Assembly: GCF_001659785.1 (NCBI RefSeq)
Contig: NZ_CP015961.1
Location: 1,054,001 to 1,118,000, forward strand
Direction of reading: 5' to 3'
From: Dietzia timorensis
GTDB lineage: Bacteria; Actinomycetota; Actinomycetes; Mycobacteriales; Mycobacteriaceae
Length of the DNA: 64,000 nt
Part shown: one piece after another, positions 56,508 to 64,000 of the stretch
Layout of the letters: each line of letters starts with the position of its first letter
Position numbering within the stretch: the first letter of the stretch is position 1
Translations under genes and position numbers: made by a program
The notes under the pieces: model-generated
What the model saw: the letters and a program-made list of their open reading frames with translations, nothing else
The model's database searches: none
Told to the model about the DNA's origin: nothing

Positions 56508-57257
56508 ATGTCGAAGACCCCCGTAGTCGAGCTTGATCCCCGGACCTTCGATGGTCCCGAGGTCGAAGGTGCCGAGGAACTCGAGGCCACGGTGCGCATT
56601 CGCGGCCGAAATGTCGAGGTTCCCGACCATTTCGTCGACCGCATTCACAACAAGCTCTCGCCGGTCGAGAAGATGAATCCCAACACCATCACTCGATTCG
56701 ACGTCGTTCTCTTGCACGAAAAGAATCCGCGGCACGGTGATACCGCGCAGCGACTGGAGATCACGGTGCGTTCGCGGTCGGGGGTCGCCCGCGCAGAAGC
56801 CGCGGAAGACACCTTCTACAACGCACTCGACTCGGCGGTGGCCAAACTGATGCGCCAGATTCGTAAGGCGCGGACGCGGAAGAAGATCAGCCACTCGGGG
56901 CACCGCCGCCCGACGTCCGTGGCAGAGGCGACCGCCGAGCTTTCGGAAATGTCCGCGTCGATCGAGGCGATCGAGGAAAACACCGCGAGCGACGCCGCCG
57001 ACGAGCACGACGACGAGGGGCCGGGCCAGGTGGTCCGCAACAAGTCCTACAGCGGCGAACCGATGTCGGTTGACGACGCTCTGTCCCAGATGGAGCTGGT
57101 CGGCCACGATTTCTACCTGTTCCGCGACGTGGAGACGGGTCTTCCGAGTGTCGTTTACCGGCGCAAGGCCTTCGACTACGGGTTGATTTCGTTGAATGAG
57201 GAGGGCACGACGAGCCCCGGATCAGACGAGCGCGACGATTCCGCGCTCCTCGGCTGA
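56508..57257 (+). CDS. hpf: Long-form ribosome hibernation promoting factor
   Basis: 249 residues. N-terminal S30AE domain (VRIRGRNVEVPDHFVDRIHN, then ITRFDVVLLHEKNP and an arginine-rich helix to about 120), an acidic/Ala linker, and the C-terminal dimerisation domain (EPMSVDDALSQMELVGHDFY with YRRKAFDYGLISL). Binds the 30S subunit and makes inactive 100S dimers in stress or stationary phase. Start ATG behind GGAGGAG. The 226 bases upstream probably carry a stress promoter; no clear hexamers by eye. A large hairpin follows the stop codon. Confidence 0.95.
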   Translation: MSKTPVVELDPRTFDGPEVEGAEELEATVRIRGRNVEVPDHFVDRIHNKLSPVEKMNPNTITRFDVVLLHEKNPRHGDTAQRLEITVRSRSGVARAEAAEDTFYNALDSAVAKLMRQIRKARTRKKISHSGHRRPTSVAEATAELSEMSASIEAIEENTASDAADEHDDEGPGQVVRNKSYSGEPMSVDDALSQMELVGHDFYLFRDVETGLPSVVYRRKAFDYGLISLNEEGTTSPGSDERDDSALLG

Positions 57258-57320
57258 CGACACGAGGGAACTTCGGCGTCCGCATCGTCCCTGTATGAGG
57301 GGTGCGGGCGCCGTTGTCGT
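57257..57320 (+). terminator. Complex hairpin after hpf
   Basis: Nested inverted repeats: ACGACA (57257-57262) with TGTCGT (57315-57320), and GGCGTCCGCA (57275-57284) with TGCGGGCGCC (57303-57312; one G-T pair), plus an inner CCCT/AGGG. The outer arm begins at the hpf stop codon. It separates hpf from secA. Confidence 0.65.
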
Positions 57321-57492
57321 GTGCGCCGTCGGTATGGAGCTCAGCCCATAAGGCGACTACGATGGGCGAAGGCGTGCTCCCGCGCGGACACGATGCCGCT
57401 CTTTTTCGAGGTGGCAGGCAGGTCGCCGACCGGCGGATGCCCTCGCGGGCACATGAGACATATTGACCAAACCTCAGGGGACGTATTTAGCT

Positions 57493-60279
<2,787 letters not shown>

Positions 60280-60288
60280 TCTGACAGA

Positions 60289-60323
60289 GCGCTGCGCCTG
60301 AGCTAAATCGGCATGCGCAGCGC
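60289..60323. terminator. Hairpin between secA and the DUF6459-like gene
   Basis: Perfect 9-bp arms GCGCTGCGC (60289-60297) and GCGCAGCGC (60315-60323), loop 17 bases. The right arm overlaps the last codons of the leftward gene ending at 60303, so the structure serves the convergent junction. Confidence 0.7.
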
Positions 60324-61031
60324 GGTACAGGTGACCCGGCCATCCCTGGCCTCCATGTGGGCGGCGACTGCGAACAGTCGCCGCCCGCGCGCATATGTGG
60401 CGCACACCTCGATCCACGAGGTGTGCGCCTTCTGCGTATGTGCCTGTGACCTCGAAACTGTGGCATGGACGGTGCGTACCTGGGCGGCGTTCGCCGGGCG
60501 GTGCCTGACCTTGGCAAGGCGAGTCACCTGCAGCAGCGGAGCAGTGGCGAGCAGGGGCGACAAGGTGGCGGGCGAACGCCGGCCGTCGATGACCTCCAGA
60601 ACCGCGACGAGAACCCGGCGTGCCGCCTGTTCGGCATCCACATGGGAGATGGGAGGAGATGTCTTCGGCGCAGACGCGTGTTCCGCCGAACCGGATGGTT
60701 TTATGGGGCGAGCGTCCGACGGATGGGCGTTGGTCCCGGTCTCGGCCGTGGCTCCACTAGGCCCGTCTCGGGCGGCTTCGCGGTGGACGCGGAACAGCTT
60801 TGCGCCCGTATCGACCTCCCACTCCGGTTCGCAGGGGACAGCCCGCTCGACCGCCCCGACTCCTTCCGGGGGCGCGGGTGGGGCGGCGTGTGCCATGTGC
60901 GCGGGCATGAGTCCTCCGATGTGCTCGCCGCTACCGGCGCTGCAGTTTTCGCGGTTGTGTCTGCCGATGTTAGTGCCCGGGGATCGGGGGATGGGGTCGC
61001 TACATGTGGTGCACTGCAGGTCCGACGTCAT
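60303..61031 (-). CDS. DUF6459-like (Rv3235-like) Ala/Arg/Pro-rich protein
   Basis: About 242 residues. The N-terminal 130 residues are low-complexity with several cysteines (LQCTTCSDP). The C-terminal part (about 135-242) has a clear domain: DAEQAARRVLVAVLEVIDGR, PATLSPLLATAPLLQVTRLA, then strands RTVHATVSRSQ, TSWIEVCATYARGRRLFAVA and a final VTCTALRMPI. This matches a small family kept near secA in mycobacteria and relatives (Rv3235 type). Function unknown. Start uncertain: ATG 61031 or 61079. Confidence 0.6.
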   Translation of the reverse strand: MTSDLQCTTCSDPIPRSPGTNIGRHNRENCSAGSGEHIGGLMPAHMAHAAPPAPPEGVGAVERAVPCEPEWEVDTGAKLFRVHREAARDGPSGATAETGTNAHPSDARPIKPSGSAEHASAPKTSPPISHVDAEQAARRVLVAVLEVIDGRRSPATLSPLLATAPLLQVTRLAKVRHRPANAAQVRTVHATVSRSQAHTQKAHTSWIEVCATYARGRRLFAVAAHMEARDGRVTCTALRMPI

Positions 61032-61160
61032 GCGCGGTGGGTCATTGGCCTGGGAAAACGCCTCCGCGTGGCGGCGCATGGGGAGCGCCGACGCGGCGCG
61101 GTGGCCCGGCGGGGACCCGGGCGCATGCAGGCTAAACCAAAGCAGCATAAAGTTGTGGGC

Positions 61161-61565
61161 ATGCGAGGACTAATCGTGGACTACGTCGGCGTGCTTGACG
61201 GCACGGAGGAAGATCGACAGGGCTGGCGGGAGCTGCTGGGCGCGATTCGCGACAGCGACGTCAAGCTCGCGGTGTTGAGCAATGAGCCCGAGGGCCCGGG
61301 CGCGGAACGGGTGAAGGCCGATGCCGCGTGGTACGGCGTCGAGAATGTGTTCCTGTCGGGCGAGACCGGGGTGGAAAAGCCGGACCCGCAGGCGTTCGAG
61401 GGCGCGGCGGATCAGCTCGGCCTCAGCCCCAAGGAGTGCGTGCTCGTGGACGATGCGATCGAAAACGTCCATGGGGCTGTCCAGATCGGTATGATCGGCG
61501 TGTTCTACCAGGCGCTGGAGCGACAAGCAGTCGAGCTGCGGAGCCTGTTTGGTCTAAACCGCTAA
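61161..61565 (+). CDS. HAD-like phosphatase-family protein lacking the second motif I aspartate
   Basis: 134 residues, the Rossmann core of the HAD superfamily without a cap. Motif I is LIVDYVGVLDG: Asp7 is present, but the general acid expected two residues later is Val. Motif II is LAVLSNEPEG, the motif III lysine is in VEKPDP, and motif IV is VLVDDAIENVHGA. Loss of the second Asp suggests weak or no phosphatase activity, or a binding role. ATG 61161. Eleven bases upstream of the acyltransferase gene, so likely co-transcribed. Confidence 0.78.
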   Translation: MRGLIVDYVGVLDGTEEDRQGWRELLGAIRDSDVKLAVLSNEPEGPGAERVKADAAWYGVENVFLSGETGVEKPDPQAFEGAADQLGLSPKECVLVDDAIENVHGAVQIGMIGVFYQALERQAVELRSLFGLNR

Positions 61566-61575
61566 AGGGGCCGGC

Positions 61576-63036
61576 ATGGCGAGACGTATTGAGGTATCCG
61601 ACGTTGCGCTGATCGGCAGTAACACCGCTTTGTCTCGAAGCGGCGCTATCTGCTCGATCTCCGTGATCGAACGACCACGCGGCTGGGACATGAACACCCT
61701 GATGGAGTTCGTCGATTCCCGGCTGGCCTCTGCGCCTCGCTACCGCCAGAAGATCCGCTCGGTGCCGTTGATGTTCGGCCGCTCGGTGTGGGTCGATGAC
61801 CAGGATTTCGACCTGAGTTTCCACGTACGGCGCAGCGCGCTGCCCGAGCCCGGCGGGCTCCGCCAGCTCGCGGAACTCGTCGCACGGCTGATCGACAGGC
61901 CGCTGGAGACATCCCGCCCGCTGTGGGAGCTCTACCTCATCGAAGGCTTCGCCGACGGCCGCATCGCCGTGCTGTCGAAGACGCACCAGGCGCTGGTCGA
62001 CGGACGCGATTTTCTCGACCTCACCCAGATCGTGCTCGGAGATACGCCGGCGAACAAGGACGAGATCGAGGTGCCGACATGGACACCGTCCAGCACGCCG
62101 AGTAACGGTGTGCTCGTCGTCGACGCGTTGACCTCGCTCGTGGCCGATCCGCTCGATCCGCTGCGCCGTATGGCAGGCGGAATCGAGAGGGCCGAGAAGG
62201 CCGCGATGTCCATCGTGAGCGCGGCAACCGCGCCGCTCCGCCCCAGCCACGGCGGCGTCGCGGAGACCTTCCACACCCGCCGGGCCACCGGTTCGCGAGT
62301 CGGCCTCGCCTCCTTCCCTCTCGCCTCGGTGCGCGGGATCGCGCGGCGGCACCAGTGCACCGTCAACGACGTGGTGCTCAGTGTTCTGTGCGGCGCGCTG
62401 CGCTCATGGATCCAGTCGTGGGGCCGGCCGCTGGCGACCTCCGACGTGCTCAACGTGATGGTGCCGCTCGCGGTGCGGGCAGGATCCACCGAGGACGGCG
62501 AGGAGTCCCCACTGGGCGAGGAGCTGCTCGATGCCGCCGGTGTGGAGGACACCGAGATGGCCTCGGTCGTGATGCCCCTGCCGGTGGGCGAGACGAATCC
62601 GCGCGTGCGCCTGGCCCAGATCGCTCGCGAGACCGCGGCGTTCGCAAGCGCACCCAATGCCGTCGGCGCGCAGGCGATGGCCGGTTTTGGCGGCTTCGCC
62701 CCGAGCACCCTGCACGCTCTCGGCGTGCGCGCGGCGAGGCTCGTCCCCGAGGGCAGCTATGACCTGATCGTCACGAACGCGCCGGGGCCACAGCACCGCA
62801 TGTACTGGGCCGAAGGCGAGCTGTTCGAAATGTATCCGGTGCCCGCGCTCCTTCCAGGACAGGGGCTTGCCGTTGCTCTCACCAGTTACGACGGCACTGT
62901 GTACGCCGGATTCACCTCGGACCGGTCCGTGGTTCCCGATGTCGACGAGATCGGCGAGCTTATCGCCGCGTCCATCGAAGAACTCGAGGAAACCGAACCG
63001 TATCTCTCCCGCGGTCGCCGCGCGGAGACGAATTAA
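61576..63036 (+). CDS. WS/DGAT-like O-acyltransferase with altered catalytic motif
   Basis: 486 residues. Family layout: N-terminal DVALIGSNTALSRSGAICSI, FDLSFHVRRSALPEPG, PLWELYLIEGFADGRIAVLS, C-terminal VTNAPGPQHRMYWAEGELFE. The catalytic HHxxxDG appears as H137-QALV-DG (second His replaced by Gln138), as recalled for Rv3234c-type relatives. Wax ester or triacylglycerol synthesis from acyl-CoA is the family activity, but the altered motif makes it doubtful here. ATG 61576 follows the HAD-like gene by 10 bases. Confidence 0.82.
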   Translation: MARRIEVSDVALIGSNTALSRSGAICSISVIERPRGWDMNTLMEFVDSRLASAPRYRQKIRSVPLMFGRSVWVDDQDFDLSFHVRRSALPEPGGLRQLAELVARLIDRPLETSRPLWELYLIEGFADGRIAVLSKTHQALVDGRDFLDLTQIVLGDTPANKDEIEVPTWTPSSTPSNGVLVVDALTSLVADPLDPLRRMAGGIERAEKAAMSIVSAATAPLRPSHGGVAETFHTRRATGSRVGLASFPLASVRGIARRHQCTVNDVVLSVLCGALRSWIQSWGRPLATSDVLNVMVPLAVRAGSTEDGEESPLGEELLDAAGVEDTEMASVVMPLPVGETNPRVRLAQIARETAAFASAPNAVGAQAMAGFGGFAPSTLHALGVRAARLVPEGSYDLIVTNAPGPQHRMYWAEGELFEMYPVPALLPGQGLAVALTSYDGTVYAGFTSDRSVVPDVDEIGELIAASIEELEETEPYLSRGRRAETN

Positions 63037-63122
63037 TAGAGCCGCCGGTACGTTGGCACGAGAGGAAGCGTTCCGGGCCGCGCCCGGAGCATCGACGTAA
63101 GAAAAGGACACCTGAAGCCACC

Positions 63123-63641
63123 GTGCGCGTATTCATTCCCGCCACCTTTTCCATGCTCCGCACCCTTGTCGACGACGGCGAGATGCCGGTGCGCAGCGGC
63201 ACCGGGTTCGCAGCGACTCCGACGCTCACCGAATCCTTCTCCGAGGGCGACCAGGAGGAGATCGAACACGTCGCGTTTACCGAGGCATCCCGGGCGAGCC
63301 TGCGCCTGCTGCAGGCCGAGGGCGTCGGTACCGATGACGCCGAAGTTCCCGCTCGCCGGGTGGTCGTGAGCGTCGATCTCCCCGATCGGGCGGTCACGCT
63401 GCGCCCGGATCTCGACGACGCCGTCGTCCGCCTCGAGACCCCGGTCGTGGCGAACAAGGTGCTCCGCGCCATCCACGTCGATCTCGACAGCAACGCCGAC
63501 ACCGTCGTCAAGGCCGTCGAAGTGATCGACGAAGCCGACCTCGGAGAAGAAGACGCCGAGCTGACCGTCGGCGACGCCGTCGATCTCGATCTCGCGTGGT
63601 TCGACCCCGTCGAGTTGCCGTTCCTCGTCGAACTCGGCTGA
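63123..63641 (+). CDS. Conserved actinobacterial protein (Rv3231-like, DUF6912)
   Basis: 172 residues, no signal or membrane segment. Starts MRVFIPATFSMLRTLVDDGE; VSVDLPDRAVTLRPDLDDAV and NKVLRAIHVDLDSNADTVVK suggest an alpha/beta fold with two similar halves. C-terminus is acidic (EADLGEEDAELTVGD) and ends DLAWFDPVELPFLVEL. Always between the WS/DGAT-like gene and rsgA in this order; function unknown. GTG start. Ends six bases before the convergent rsgA stop. Confidence 0.72.
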   Translation: MRVFIPATFSMLRTLVDDGEMPVRSGTGFAATPTLTESFSEGDQEEIEHVAFTEASRASLRLLQAEGVGTDDAEVPARRVVVSVDLPDRAVTLRPDLDDAVVRLETPVVANKVLRAIHVDLDSNADTVVKAVEVIDEADLGEEDAELTVGDAVDLDLAWFDPVELPFLVELG

Positions 63642-63647
63642 GCAGCC

Positions 63648-64000
63648 CTACTCGGTGGGGCCGAGTGCCCACTGGTCGTTGGATTCCAGCGTGGCCAGCA
63701 ATTCGCGGACGGCCATCGCCCGCCGGTGGACAGCCGGATCGGAGATCTCGTCGAACGCGCACTCGGGGTCCGCGGGAGGGCCGAGATGCGTGCAGCCGCG
63801 CGGACAATTTTCTGCGACCGAGGCAAGGTCGGAAAACGCGTCGAGAACGTTCTCGGGCTTGATGTGCGCGAGTCCGAACGAGCGGATTCCCGGCGTGTCG
63901 ATAACCCAGCCCCCGCCGGGAAGACGAAGCGCGACCGATTTGGTCGACGTGTGGCGCCCCTTTCCGACTCCGGACACGGCGCTGGTCGCGCGATCGGCAT
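63648..64000 (-). CDS. rsgA: Ribosome small-subunit-dependent GTPase A (5' end outside window)
   Basis: C-terminal 116 codons of a circularly permuted GTPase that checks late 30S assembly. Frame entering the window reads ADRATSAVSGVGKGRHTSTK (P-loop-associated GVGKGRHTST), then the switch DTPGIRSFGLAHI. The zinc-binding domain follows: ENCPRGCTHLGPPADPECAF with the Cys-x-His-Cys ligands. The final helix ends ALGPTE. The gene continues beyond base 64000 on the minus strand. Confidence 0.93.
   Translation of the reverse strand, partial: ADRATSAVSGVGKGRHTSTKSVALRLPGGGWVIDTPGIRSFGLAHIKPENVLDAFSDLASVAENCPRGCTHLGPPADPECAFDEISDPAVHRRAMAVRELLATLESNDQWALGPTE

Overview
The window is a dense, high-G+C stretch of chromosome from a mycolic-acid-type actinobacterium (order Mycobacteriales). 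Several gene blocks point there: mtrA-mtrB-lpqB, accA3-maf-accE-accD5 next to birA, an LpdA-type quinone reductase, a WbbL-type rhamnosyltransferase beside an LCP ligase and a GDP-mannose pyrophosphorylase, whiB2, and a WS/DGAT-like acyltransferase. The genes fbiA and fbiB and an F420-dependent PPOX protein imply that coenzyme F420 is made, which fits Dietzia-, Gordonia- or Mycobacterium-like genera better than most Corynebacterium. The genus cannot be fixed from the sequence alone. I saw no IS element, phage gene, tRNA, rRNA or CRISPR array.

Layout. 1-12.7 kb: the 3' end of icd, an F420 PPOX protein, a membrane-anchored VWA protein, two MFS exporters (one coupled to what looks like a TetR stub), xthA, trpS, an RNase HI with a long C-terminal extension, a D,D-carboxypeptidase and a hexapeptide acyltransferase. 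12.9-16.4 kb: the sdhCDAB operon, read leftward and closed by a strong hairpin. 16.7-20.2 kb: a four-gene leftward operon that looks type VII secretion-linked (EspC-like protein, NlpC/P60 hydrolase with a WEG motif, YbaB-like protein, Rv3311-like protein with an internal duplication). 20.3-27.2 kb: upp, a GGCT-fold protein, lpdA, and glycerol catabolism (glpK, glpD). 27.3-33.5 kb: the acyl-CoA carboxylase set (alpha, epsilon and beta subunits) with maf, and divergently the biotin ligase. 33.5-36.6 kb: purK, purE and an acyl-CoA dehydrogenase. 36.6-49.1 kb: envelope precursor supply and assembly (LCP ligase, WbbL, ManC, phosphomannomutase, ManA), interleaved with fbiA-fbiB and whiB2. 49.1-60.3 kb: ahcY, tmk, mtrAB-lpqB, comF, hpf and secA1. 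60.3-64 kb: a DUF6459-like protein, a HAD-like protein, a WS/DGAT-like protein, a small conserved protein and the 3' part of rsgA.

How they fit together. Three themes dominate. The first is cell-envelope construction: mannose activation, the rhamnose linker, LCP transfer, D,D-carboxypeptidase, NlpC/P60 hydrolase and MtrAB control. The second is acyl-CoA and central metabolism: carboxylases, acyl-CoA dehydrogenase, TCA enzymes and glycerol use. The third is housekeeping. Many neighbouring genes overlap by one or four bases (TAATG, ATGA, GTGA), which indicates translational coupling. Convergent pairs are often separated by, or even share, long GC-rich hairpins. The least ordinary part is the possible type VII substrate/hydrolase operon between sdhC and upp.
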